NCBI RefSeq assembly: GCF_009707955.1
Contig: NZ_WMDQ01000006.1
Span: 62,001-126,000 of the forward strand
Origin: Flavobacterium sp. LC2016-13
Lineage (GTDB): Bacteria; Bacteroidota; Bacteroidia; Flavobacteriales; Flavobacteriaceae
Length of the DNA: 64,000 bases
Reading direction: 5' to 3'
In this document: positions 26,930 through 35,406 of the stretch, piece by piece
Layout of the letters: every line of letters starts with the position of its first letter
How positions within the stretch are numbered: the stretch's first letter is position 1
The notes under the pieces: generated by a model
Databases searched by the model: none
What the model saw: the letters and a program-made list of their open reading frames with translations, nothing else
What the model was told of the DNA's origin: nothing
Position numbers and translations under genes: made by a program

Positions 26930-27820
26930 TTAAAGTATATATGATCCTATTTGTGGCAGGTCATTGAATTCATGTTTTACTAACCAAATAGAGGAATCTC
27001 CAGTCTTTATTTCAATTTTATTTCCTTCAATATTCAATACTTTACCAGGCTCTAAATTCTCCAAATCATTTTTAACTTTACCAATTTCTACTTCCCAAAT
27101 TACGATATTGGCATTTTTATATTCTATATGGGCACCGACATAAGGCTTTGTTAATCCTCTAACCAAATTGCAGATTGTTGTTGTGTTTAATCTAAAATCA
27201 ATCAGTCCATCTTTCATACTTCTTTTGCGCCAATTATTACCTTGATCTTTATTCTGCGGAATTCTTATAAAAGCATTATTCTTCAATTTGAAATGAAAAT
27301 CTTCAATTTGTAATAAAGCTGTATCAATTAATTTAGTATACAAACTGGTTGCATCATCTTCAAAATTTATTTTAAACTCACTCTGAGATAAAATATCTCC
27401 TGTATCAGCTCCTTCATCCATGAAAAAAAACGTTGAGCCAGATTTTTGTAATCCGAGTACTTTAGCCCAAATTAAGGGATGCCGCCCCTTATTGTTTGGA
27501 AGTAAAGTTGGATGATATCCTACCACTCCTAAATGAGCTATATCCAAAACATTTTTTTTAATAAGATTTGACCATCCAAAACAAAAAATTACATCTGGAT
27601 TTAATTTTTTTATCCAATCTACAGTTTCATCTGAATTAATATTTAAAGTATAATGGAATGGAATTTTATTATTATCTGCAATTGGTTTTAAATCACAAAA
27701 ATCACTATTAAAACTTGATTCCTTTTTAGAAACTATTCCGATAATTTCGGCTCCAATAGAGATGAGTTTATCTAATGCCTTTGCTGAAAAAATAACAGAA
27801 CCTATATAAATTATCTTCAT
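26930..27820 (-). CDS. Formyltransferase-fold protein with altered active site
   Basis: The 296 residues have the 10-formyl-tetrahydrofolate transferase fold: the GYHPTLLPNNKGRHP block with His103 and the FFFMDEGADTGDIL block with Asp139. A C-terminal FMT-like barrel spans about 200-296. The usual triad is Asn-x-His...Asp (E. coli FMT Asn106, His108, Asp144), but here the Asn position is Gly101. So it belongs to a sugar-locus branch, not to true Met-tRNA formyltransferases. Its place beside PIG-L and the NeuC-like gene suggests that it re-acylates a sugar amine, perhaps with formyl. Activity is uncertain because of the missing Asn. Confidence 0.72.
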   Translation of the reverse strand: MKIIYIGSVIFSAKALDKLISIGAEIIGIVSKKESSFNSDFCDLKPIADNNKIPFHYTLNINSDETVDWIKKLNPDVIFCFGWSNLIKKNVLDIAHLGVVGYHPTLLPNNKGRHPLIWAKVLGLQKSGSTFFFMDEGADTGDILSQSEFKINFEDDATSLYTKLIDTALLQIEDFHFKLKNNAFIRIPQNKDQGNNWRKRSMKDGLIDFRLNTTTICNLVRGLTKPYVGAHIEYKNANIVIWEVEIGKVKNDLENLEPGKVLNIEGNKIEIKTGDSSIWLVKHEFNDLPQIGSYIL

Positions 27821-27821
27821 A

Positions 27822-28976
27822 TTATAAATTATAAAATTGTTTCTTTATTATATTATTCAAACTTATAGTTTTCAATACTTTTACAATTTCATCTGATGAA
27901 TTTCGGTCACCATAGGGATTTTTAGAATGTTTAATCTTTTCTTTAAATTCTGAAGACATTGCAAGATGTATTCCCTTTTCAATTTCAATTTTATCTGCAT
28001 TACAATCTATAACTGAAATTGCTTTAACGCGTCCTTGTTGTCGGTCGCCAATATTTAAAGTTGGCTTCTTAAATGTTGGAACTTCAATTAATCCACTTGA
28101 TGAATTTCCTATTATAACATCCATAAATTGTATGGCTGACAAATATCTTAATTGCCCCATTGAAGTAAATGAAATTGCCTTATCATGGTTTTTACTTACA
28201 TAATCATCAATCATATGAATAATTACCCGACCCTCGGTATCTGCATTTGGCTTTGTAAAAATTATACTGGCATTTTCAAATTTATCTAATGCTAATAAAA
28301 GCTCATTGAATTGCATTTCTGCAGAGGAATGATCTAATGTTACAGGATGAAATGTGACTAAAAAATTAACTTCTTTCAAAGTAAAGTCAATTGATTTTTC
28401 AAACCCATCTTTATTAAGCAAATCTAATTTATTTATGTTTTCAATACCTAATGCTCCTACATTAAATACATTGTGTGGTTGTTCTCCGAGTTGAATAACC
28501 CGTGATCTATATTCTTCTGTACTAGTAAAGTGAATTTGAGACATTTTGGTAATTGAGTGTCTTATTGCTTCATCAATTAATCCCTCAGTGGCTTCTCCGC
28601 CATGACAATGCGCAATTGGTGTTTTCGAAATCATAGCAGCAGTACATGCGGCAAAAATTTCGAAACGATCACCCAGCACAACTATTAAATCAGGTAGTAA
28701 TCTATTAAAAACTTCCGAAAAACTAATAACTCCCAAACCAATACTTTTTGAGATTCCTACTGAGGTATCTGAAGAAAGTAATGTTTCAACTTTTTCATCA
28801 ATATGAAATCCATCTTCTATTATTTGCCTGTAAGTCAAACCAAATTCAGGAGATAAATGCATGCCAGTTACGCAAATAGACAATAGAACATCACTATCAT
28901 TTTGTAAAGCCTTCATTGTCCAATACAACAAGCCATATTCTGCACGAGTTCCGGTTATTACACAGATTTTTCTCAT
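27822..28976 (-). CDS. Hydrolysing UDP/GDP-sugar 2-epimerase (NeuC/LegG type)
   Basis: Releases UDP or GDP from the activated sugar while inverting C2, giving a ManNAc-type or 6-deoxy-4-acylamino-ManNAc precursor. The 384 residues begin MRKICVITGTRAEYGLL, the classic NeuC start. They include VLGDRFE, IAHCHGGEATEG, HFTSTEEYRSRV and GNSSSGLIEVP. It overlaps neuB by 4 bases (ATGA). In the presence of LegB/LegC the substrate should be the 2,4-diacetamido-trideoxy sugar, not plain UDP-GlcNAc. Confidence 0.88.
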   Translation of the reverse strand: MRKICVITGTRAEYGLLYWTMKALQNDSDVLLSICVTGMHLSPEFGLTYRQIIEDGFHIDEKVETLLSSDTSVGISKSIGLGVISFSEVFNRLLPDLIVVLGDRFEIFAACTAAMISKTPIAHCHGGEATEGLIDEAIRHSITKMSQIHFTSTEEYRSRVIQLGEQPHNVFNVGALGIENINKLDLLNKDGFEKSIDFTLKEVNFLVTFHPVTLDHSSAEMQFNELLLALDKFENASIIFTKPNADTEGRVIIHMIDDYVSKNHDKAISFTSMGQLRYLSAIQFMDVIIGNSSSGLIEVPTFKKPTLNIGDRQQGRVKAISVIDCNADKIEIEKGIHLAMSSEFKEKIKHSKNPYGDRNSSDEIVKVLKTISLNNIIKKQFYNL

Positions 28977-29995
28977 GCAAAATGTTTTTTAGATAGTGGT
29001 TCGCTGCTTTTTACTGAAACAATAAGTTTTTTTCCAATGTAATCATTAATTTGCATTGGACTAATTCCATTTCCTGGTCTAATAATTAAAATATCTTCAT
29101 TTTGTAAAATGTGTCCACTATCTAAATCATGTTTAAAATGTAAACTTTTCCTAACAATTTGAATATTCTTCTTTTCAGATTCACTTGGTTCTTTTATACC
29201 ATTTCCTGAAATCGCTAACTCAATATTTCTAATAGAAGAAACCATTTGTTTTAATTCTTCAGGTTCTAAAGAAGCCAGATGGTCTGGACCAATGAGCGTT
29301 CTATCAATTGTAAAATGTTTTTCTATTATTTTAGCTCCCATTGCCACTGCTGCAATTGGTACTTCGATACCTAGCGTATGATCAGAATAACCAATTTTAA
29401 CATTAAACTCCTTAGCTATTTCATTCATGGCTTTTAGATTAACATCTTTCATTGGAGTTGGATATTCCGTGTTACAATGTAAAACAGAAATTAAGTTTTC
29501 TGTTGCTCCAGCTTCAATTAAAACATTTATCGCTTCTTTTATTTCTAACATAGTAGCCATTCCTGTCGAAATAATTATTTCTTTATTTTTTCGAGCTATA
29601 TGTTCCAAATACGGTCGATTGGTTAATTCACCCGATGGAATTTTAAAGACTTCAATTCCCAGTTTATCTAAAAAATCAATGCTATCCACATCGAATCCGG
29701 TTGATAGAAATTTTATGTTTTTAGAATTTGCATAGTCTAATAAAAGATAATGCCATTCATCAGGCATTTCTAATTTTTTTAGCATTGCATATTGAGAATC
29801 GTCATTATCATTTATATTTTTAATCTGATAATCTGCCTTTTTAGCTTCTTTACTAACAATTTTATTAGCTTTAAAGGTTTGAAATTTTACGTAATCAGCT
29901 TTAGCGTCAGCCGCGACATCAACTAATTTTTTTGCTAACTCAAAATCACCGTTATGATTTACACCTGCTTCGGCTATTATTATAACTTTTTCCAT
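28973..29995 (-). CDS. Nonulosonate synthase (NeuB/LegI type)
   Basis: Condenses the hexose precursor with phosphoenolpyruvate to form a nine-carbon acid. The 340 residues comprise a TIM barrel starting AEAGVNHNGDFELAKKLVD, with KFQTFKANK, IPSGELTNRPYL, GYSDHTLG and EKHFTIDRTLIGPDH, then a C-terminal antifreeze-like SAF domain (about 280-340, GNGISPMQIND). Both domains and the length are normal. It overlaps the neuC-like gene by 4 bases. LegI and NeuB are hard to tell apart by sequence; the neighbours favour the legionaminic-type product. Confidence 0.9.
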   Translation of the reverse strand: MEKVIIIAEAGVNHNGDFELAKKLVDVAADAKADYVKFQTFKANKIVSKEAKKADYQIKNINDNDDSQYAMLKKLEMPDEWHYLLLDYANSKNIKFLSTGFDVDSIDFLDKLGIEVFKIPSGELTNRPYLEHIARKNKEIIISTGMATMLEIKEAINVLIEAGATENLISVLHCNTEYPTPMKDVNLKAMNEIAKEFNVKIGYSDHTLGIEVPIAAVAMGAKIIEKHFTIDRTLIGPDHLASLEPEELKQMVSSIRNIELAISGNGIKEPSESEKKNIQIVRKSLHFKHDLDSGHILQNEDILIIRPGNGISPMQINDYIGKKLIVSVKSSEPLSKKHFA

Positions 29996-30003
29996 AAAAC
30001 AAT

Positions 30004-30627
30004 TTATTTTTTTCTAGCAGGATTGCCAAACCAAATTTCATTATCTAAAACATCTTTCAGCACAACAGATCCAGCTCCTATAATAACATCTTTTCCAATT
30101 GTTATGCCTTGTTTTACAACGGCATTAGCTCCTATAAAAGTTCTTTCTCCTACTTGAACATTTCCTGCTAAAACTGCTCCAGGTGCTATATGTACCGCAT
30201 CATGCAAAACACATTCATGCTCGATTATACACCCAGTGTTTAAAATAGAATTTTCTCCTATAATTGCTAACGCATTTATTGAAACATTTTTATTTATAAA
30301 TGTTCCTTGTCCTATCTTAGCACTTTTAGCAATCAAAGCAGAGCTATGAACTAAGGGTAATATATTTTTTTTCTTACTCGTAATTAAGCTTGCAACCTTT
30401 TGTCTTATAGTATTATCTCCAATACCCAAAATAAAACAATCAGCCTCATTCCAGCCTAAAAAACCTTCAAATTCTTCAAATCCTAAATACTTAATATTGA
30501 AAGGATTATTTTTTTGTTCATTTTTTTCGAAGTATCCAACTATTGTCAAATTATGTTCTAAAGCCGTTTCAGCTACAACATAACCATGACCTGAATATCC
30601 TATAAGTATGACTTTTTTATCTGACAC
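30004..30627 (-). CDS. Left-handed beta-helix N- or O-acyltransferase (NeuD/PglD/LegH type)
   Basis: The 207 residues have an N-terminal Rossmann-like region (VILIGYSGHGYVVAETAL) and a C-terminal run of hexapeptide repeats such as IGQGTFINKNV, IGENSILN and VQVGERTFIGANAVVKQG. Proteins of this type acetylate the C4 amino group of UDP-sugar intermediates (PglD, LegH) or O-acetylate sialic acid (NeuD). Here it overlaps the LegC-like aminotransferase gene by 11 bases, so acetylation of the 4-amino group made by LegC is the best guess. Confidence 0.82.
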   Translation of the reverse strand: MSDKKVILIGYSGHGYVVAETALEHNLTIVGYFEKNEQKNNPFNIKYLGFEEFEGFLGWNEADCFILGIGDNTIRQKVASLITSKKKNILPLVHSSALIAKSAKIGQGTFINKNVSINALAIIGENSILNTGCIIEHECVLHDAVHIAPGAVLAGNVQVGERTFIGANAVVKQGITIGKDVIIGAGSVVLKDVLDNEIWFGNPARKK

Positions 30628-31759
30628 TACTTGGTATATTAACTATTCTTTCTTCTAAAAATACAGCATTTTTCTGTTCATCTTTATAACAATGAGAATA
30701 CATTGGTAAGCGAAACATTAATTGCCAGATAGGTCTTGTCATAACATTATTACTATTTGTTTCTTTTAAAAACAAATCACGTTCGATTTTATTGGACAAT
30801 TCTACACACATTAACCAATAATTAGCTTTTGTATTGGGTGTTTCAGTTCTAAAATTGATGCCAGTAGTTGAAAAAAAAGTTTGATATTCAAGAGCCAAGC
30901 TTCTTTTTTCTTCTAAAAAACCATCTAATTGTTCTAATTGTGCACAAGCGAGAGCAGCATTCAAATTAGGCATTCTGAAATTATATCCCATCTCATCATG
31001 AACATATTCATAAGGATGTGGAATTTTGGCAGTTGTAGTGAGGTACTTTCCTTTTTCACCCAGCTTCAAGTCATTGGTAACGATTGCGCCTCCTCCTCCG
31101 CATGTAACAATTTTATTTCCATTAAATGAGAAAGCTCCCAGCTTACCTAAACTGCCTGTTGGTTTTCCTTTGTACTGGCTTCCTAAGGATTCAGCCGCAT
31201 CTTCTAACACCGGAATTTTCCATCTGTTACAAACAGCAATTAATTCGTCAAGATGTACAGGAAAACCAAAAGTATGCATTGGCAAACAAGCACTTATTTT
31301 TTTTTGTGTTTTTTTATTGTAACATCCGTCTTCACGCAAGTCTCCAAATTCTTCTAAAAAAACGGAAACAGCTTTAGGAGATAATCCCATTGTATCGAGA
31401 TCAACATCTAAAAATACAGGTGTTGCATTTTGATATGCTATAGCATTTGCAGTTGCTACAAAAGTCAGGGCTTGGGTTAATACCTCATCACCAGTCTTAA
31501 CACCAATTAAGCGCAGAGCAACCTGAATAGCAGCTGTACCATTTACTACGGCGACAGCTTTTTGTGTCTTGGTGATATCTTGCATTGTTACTTCAAATTG
31601 GTCGACAAATGCACCAACTGAAGAGACAAAAGTGGAATCAATAGTATCTAATAAATATTTTTTCTCATTACCTCCAAAATGTGGAACATGCAGTGGTATG
31701 AAATTTTCAGTTTTATATTGTTCTTTTATAAAAGATATGGCCGAATTAATAGCGCTCAT
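30617..31759 (-). CDS. legC: LegC-type nucleotide-sugar 4-aminotransferase
   Basis: PLP-dependent DegT-family enzyme of 380 residues. NGTAAIQVAL (73-82), EDAAESLGSQY (186-196) and Lys216 in SFNGNKI form the cofactor site. The sequence starts with about 25 residues before the FGGNEKKY segment, as in LegC-family proteins. It takes the 4-keto product of the LegB gene 2 bases upstream and makes the 4-amino-6-deoxy sugar. It is distinct from the second aminotransferase at 2617-3759. Confidence 0.87.
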   Translation of the reverse strand: MSAINSAISFIKEQYKTENFIPLHVPHFGGNEKKYLLDTIDSTFVSSVGAFVDQFEVTMQDITKTQKAVAVVNGTAAIQVALRLIGVKTGDEVLTQALTFVATANAIAYQNATPVFLDVDLDTMGLSPKAVSVFLEEFGDLREDGCYNKKTQKKISACLPMHTFGFPVHLDELIAVCNRWKIPVLEDAAESLGSQYKGKPTGSLGKLGAFSFNGNKIVTCGGGGAIVTNDLKLGEKGKYLTTTAKIPHPYEYVHDEMGYNFRMPNLNAALACAQLEQLDGFLEEKRSLALEYQTFFSTTGINFRTETPNTKANYWLMCVELSNKIERDLFLKETNSNNVMTRPIWQLMFRLPMYSHCYKDEQKNAVFLEERIVNIPSSVR

Positions 31760-31761
31760 AA

Positions 31762-32949
31762 TTACATTTTTGAATCTAAATATTTGCCTGTTTCTTTATG
31801 TCCAAAGTTAGAAATCATAGTATGAAACACACTTACAATTTCTTCTTTTTCCCATTTCTTGTCAGCTTTCATTTTATTGATTTGGGTAGTAAAGTTTTCT
31901 AATTTAGTTTCATCAAAGTTAGCCTCATTTTTAATAACTCCTAAGTTTTCAAAACGTTCCATATCCAAAATTTCGCTATCGGTAAAAAACTCCTCGAAAT
32001 CTTTTTCTCCTGTAGTATCACTTTCAGTAAATAAACACGGCCACTTTTTTTGCTTGATTAAATCTTCAACATTATCTCTTGCTTCAGTTTCAGTTTTGCA
32101 TAAATAGGGTTCGTAACCTATTTCTGCTAAAAATTTTACAGCAATATCGGCGAAGGAAATTAAATGCAGACTTTCGCTTAATTTAGGAAAGAACACATCT
32201 CTATTTTCTCCAAAAATACATGACATTAAACAAAGTTCACCTGATTCTTTTGGTGTTACAAAATAACGCTTAATATCATTTGGGGCTACAATTGGCTGCT
32301 TTTTAATAATTCGCTGATTAAATCCATGCAATAGTGAGCCATCTGAAAAAGCAACATTGGCAAAACGAGCCGTCGAAATTTTAATTTGCTGGCTTCTGCG
32401 CATCAAATACATTTCCATTATTCTCTTAGACGCTCCCATCATGTTTACAGGATTGGCTGCTTTATCAGTTGAAACACAAAAATATTTCTTTGTTCCCTTT
32501 TCTATAGATTGTTGCAATGTCTTTTCTGTATTAAAAACATTCACATCAATCATACGCATCAAAGTGAAGGGGTCTTTCTCACTTCTAACATGCTTTAATG
32601 CAGATAAATTTAAAACATAATCAAATTGACCATCAGCATTGATAAATGCATCGTATTCAATAGAACCAATATCTAATGCGAAAGTTTGAAAATCACCATC
32701 AATATAACCATAAGAGCTTCTTAAATCTCTTACTAATTCTACCATGTTGTTTTCACTAATATCAATAACATGCAGTTTTTTTGGGTTTCTTTTGAATAAT
32801 TCCTTAGTAACAGCCTGCCCAATTGAACCAGCTCCACCAATAACTAAAAAGGATGACTGCTTTATGACTGTCTGTAATTCAAGCTCATGTATTGATACAT
32901 CTTTTTCAAATATTTCAGATTCTCTACCAATCAATTTTAAAACGTCCAT
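31762..32949 (-). CDS. legB: LegB-type UDP-GlcNAc 4,6-dehydratase
   Basis: The 395-residue extended SDR has GGAGSIGQ (38-45), the substrate loop ALKHVRSEKDP, STDKAANPVNMMGASKRIMEM with the Met-x3-Lys centre of retaining/inverting sugar 4,6-dehydratases, and a C-terminal acidic segment. It creates the 4-keto-6-deoxy sugar that starts legionaminic acid synthesis. It is first of the nonulosonate genes (legB-legC-acyltransferase-neuB-neuC). Campylobacter LegB uses GDP-sugars; the presence of PtmE makes that possible here, but UDP-GlcNAc is not excluded. Confidence 0.87.
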   Translation of the reverse strand: MDVLKLIGRESEIFEKDVSIHELELQTVIKQSSFLVIGGAGSIGQAVTKELFKRNPKKLHVIDISENNMVELVRDLRSSYGYIDGDFQTFALDIGSIEYDAFINADGQFDYVLNLSALKHVRSEKDPFTLMRMIDVNVFNTEKTLQQSIEKGTKKYFCVSTDKAANPVNMMGASKRIMEMYLMRRSQQIKISTARFANVAFSDGSLLHGFNQRIIKKQPIVAPNDIKRYFVTPKESGELCLMSCIFGENRDVFFPKLSESLHLISFADIAVKFLAEIGYEPYLCKTETEARDNVEDLIKQKKWPCLFTESDTTGEKDFEEFFTDSEILDMERFENLGVIKNEANFDETKLENFTTQINKMKADKKWEKEEIVSVFHTMISNFGHKETGKYLDSKM

Positions 32950-33018
32950 TTCGGTATTATTTATTTAAACTGTTAGAAAATTATTTATGCAAAAATTCCC
33001 ATTTTTTATTTTGATCTC

Positions 33019-34101
33019 TTAATACAGCCTCAAATCACTTGCCACCATCTCTTTAACCAATGCAGCTAAGTCATATTTAGGCTGCCAACCCAATTGGGTT
33101 TTAGATTTAGTAGGATCACCAATTAAAAGATCTACTTCTGTAGGACGATAATACTCTGGGTCTACACGAACAATAACTTTACCAATTTCCACCTGATACA
33201 AAGGATTATTACAAGCTGCAACTCTAGCTGTTTCGTATTCATTTTCACCCTCAAAAGTTAATTCAATACCTACTTCAGCAAAAGCCATTATAACAAAGTC
33301 TCTAATGTAGGTAGTAACACCAGTTGCAATTACATAGTCTTCCGCTACATCTTGTTGTAAAATTCTCCACATCGCTTCTACATAATCCTTTGCATGTCCC
33401 CAGTCCCTTTGTGAATTTAGATTTCCAAGATAAAGACATTCTTGCTTTCCTTTTGCAATAGCCGCAGTTGCCATAGTAATTTTACGCGTTACAAAAGTTT
33501 CCCCACGTCTTGGAGACTCGTGGTTAAAAAGAATACCATTACAAGCATATACATTGTAGGCTTCACGATAATTTTTAGTTATCCAAAAACCATAAATCTT
33601 GGCAACACCATACGGAGAACGAGGATAAAATGGGGAGTTTTCATCATAAAAACCTTTTTCATTTTTATTTTCAGCCAAACCACCATACAATTCTGAAGTT
33701 GAAGCTTGATAAATTCTTGTCTTTTTTTCTAAACGCAGTATTCTAACAGCTTCCAAAATTCGTAAAGTTCCTATTCCATCAACATTTGCAACATATTCTG
33801 GCGAATCAAAAGATACTTTAACATGTGACATAGCTCCTAAATTATAGATTTCATCTGGTTGTACTTCCTGAATAATTCTTATAATATTAGTCGAATCAGT
33901 TAGATCACCATAATGTAATTTAAAATTCACATTTGTTTCATGCTGATCCTGATAGATATGATCAATTCGTTGAGTATTAAAAGAAGACGCACGACGTTTA
34001 ATACCATGCACCTGATACCCTTTTTCTAATAATAATTCAGCCAAATATGATCCATCTTGACCTGTGATTCCTGTTATTAATGCTCTTTTTTGTGTGCTCA
34101 T
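33019..34101 (-). CDS. gmd: GDP-mannose 4,6-dehydratase
   Basis: Converts GDP-D-mannose to GDP-4-keto-6-deoxymannose. The 360-residue SDR starts [19 protein letters not shown], the signature of GMD, with [21 protein letters not shown] and the catalytic [20 protein letters not shown] block is also diagnostic. It follows fcl by 79 bases, and ManC is encoded upstream, so GDP-L-fucose can be made from mannose-1-phosphate. Phosphomannomutase is not in the window. Confidence 0.96.
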   Translation of the reverse strand: MSTQKRALITGITGQDGSYLAELLLEKGYQVHGIKRRASSFNTQRIDHIYQDQHETNVNFKLHYGDLTDSTNIIRIIQEVQPDEIYNLGAMSHVKVSFDSPEYVANVDGIGTLRILEAVRILRLEKKTRIYQASTSELYGGLAENKNEKGFYDENSPFYPRSPYGVAKIYGFWITKNYREAYNVYACNGILFNHESPRRGETFVTRKITMATAAIAKGKQECLYLGNLNSQRDWGHAKDYVEAMWRILQQDVAEDYVIATGVTTYIRDFVIMAFAEVGIELTFEGENEYETARVAACNNPLYQVEIGKVIVRVDPEYYRPTEVDLLIGDPTKSKTQLGWQPKYDLAALVKEMVASDLRLY

Positions 34102-34180
34102 ATGATTTAATTTCTAAGTTGTGTGTTATGATAGAATATTCCTTTTACTAATTGCTAAAAACTATTCACTAACCACTTCT

Positions 34181-35131
34181 CTATAATTTTACTTCTTTAT
34201 ATTTACCATCGTTTTCTAAAAACCAATCGTAAGTTTTTTGAATTCCTAATTCTAAATTCACTTTATGTTTCCATCCTAATTCATGCATTTTAGAAACATC
34301 CATTAATTTTCTTGGCGTTCCATCTGGCTTAGTAGAATCCCAAATAATTTCACCCTGATGTCCTGTTATTTTTTGAATCGTTTCCGCCAATTCTTTAATC
34401 GTCAAATCAACACCAGTACCTACATTATATAAATAATCTGGAAGTTTATTTTCTAAGGCAAAAACAACCGCTTCAGACATATCATCTACAAATAGAAACT
34501 CCCTCATAGGAGTCCCACTCCCCCAAAGGGTAACTGAGGCATTATTATTTTCTTTCGCTTCATGAAATTTACGTATCATAGCCGGAAGCACATGTGATGT
34601 ATTCAAATCAAAATTATCATTTATCCCATACAAATTGGTCGGCATTAAGCTGACATAATCTTTATTAAATTGCTTGCGAATTGCCTGACAGGCTTTTACA
34701 CCTGCAATTTTTGCTATGGCGTACCATTCATTGGTTGACTCTAAAGTATCGGTTAATAAATACTCTTCTTTTAACGGCTGTGGAGCTAACTTTGGATATA
34801 TACAAGAACTCCCCAAAAAGATAAACTTTTCAGTTCCGTTTTTATGAGCGGCATCAATCAGATTATTTTGAATTTGCATATTCTCCATAATAAATTGATA
34901 AGGATAGTCATTATTAGCTAAGATCCCTCCTACTTTAGCCGCGGAATCAATAATAACTTCAGGTTTTTCAGCAGCAATAAAATCAGTGACAGCCTGTTGA
35001 TTTTTTAAATCTAATTCGGCACTTGACTTACCAATTAAATTGTGATATCCCTTTGATTCTAATGCTCTCCAAATGGCACTTCCAACCATCCCTTTGTGGC
35101 CTGCAATGTATATTTTTGTATTTTTCTTCAT
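34181..35131 (-). CDS. fcl: GDP-L-fucose synthase
   Basis: Epimerises and reduces the GMD product to GDP-L-fucose. The 316 residues have AGHKGMVGSAIWRAL at the start, FLGSSCIYPKLAPQP, YAIAKIAG with the catalytic Tyr and Lys, and the AMIRKFHEAK block common to WcaG proteins. No dedicated fucosyltransferase (GT10, GT11, GT23) is seen in the window, so one of the GT4 proteins or an unlinked gene must use the product. The ATG is preceded within 3 bases by the end of a gene remnant. Confidence 0.96.
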   Translation of the reverse strand: MKKNTKIYIAGHKGMVGSAIWRALESKGYHNLIGKSSAELDLKNQQAVTDFIAAEKPEVIIDSAAKVGGILANNDYPYQFIMENMQIQNNLIDAAHKNGTEKFIFLGSSCIYPKLAPQPLKEEYLLTDTLESTNEWYAIAKIAGVKACQAIRKQFNKDYVSLMPTNLYGINDNFDLNTSHVLPAMIRKFHEAKENNNASVTLWGSGTPMREFLFVDDMSEAVVFALENKLPDYLYNVGTGVDLTIKELAETIQKITGHQGEIIWDSTKPDGTPRKLMDVSKMHELGWKHKVNLELGIQKTYDWFLENDGKYKEVKL

Positions 35132-35134
35132 TTC

Positions 35135-35376
35135 TTAGTTAAGTAAAGGTGAATCTATTTTATATAAAGCTGTATAAATAGTTTTAACTTCTTGGGAATT
35201 TTCTATTTGAAGTTTATTAAAGACAGAATAAACTGGAGTACCAATAATCCCTGCTTAGCATTTTTATCAATAGAATGCAATCTGCCAAATAATCGTATAT
35301 CAATTAAGAAACCTAAATTAGTCCAAATAAATTCAGAAGATATAAACTTAATTTTCTGAGTTCTGTTATAGAAAAA
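35135..35376 (-). pseudogene. Frameshifted remnant of an unrecognised gene
   Basis: The 275-base space between the Wzz-like gene and fcl has a coding look in two linked minus-strand frames. From 35376 one frame reads KFISSEFIWTNLGFLID through GRLHSIDKNAK. Near 35255 the other frame continues with GIIGTPVYSVFNKLQIE and SQEVKTIYTALYKIDSP, ending at TAA 35137-35135, 3 bases before fcl. A one-base shift joins them into about 80 residues with no start codon. It looks like the 3' end of a decayed gene, but I do not recognise the family. Confidence 0.42.
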
Positions 35377-35406
35377 TTAGTGAGGTAGCAGATTCGCAAG
35401 GCACTG

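Noticed and set aside
26930..27820. Methionyl-tRNA formyltransferase (fmt)
   Set aside because: Lies in a nonulosonate module, the catalytic Asn is Gly, and the HPTLLPNNKGRHP block differs from the HGSLLPRWRG-type motif of true FMT.
29427..29735. 102-codon plus-strand frame opposite the neuB-like gene
   Set aside because: Antisense to a conserved gene with no family resemblance.
24451..29995. Plain N-acetylneuraminic acid (Neu5Ac) pathway
   Set aside because: neuA/B/C-like genes are present, but LegB, LegC and PtmE-type genes in the same run indicate a 5,7-diamino nonulosonate.
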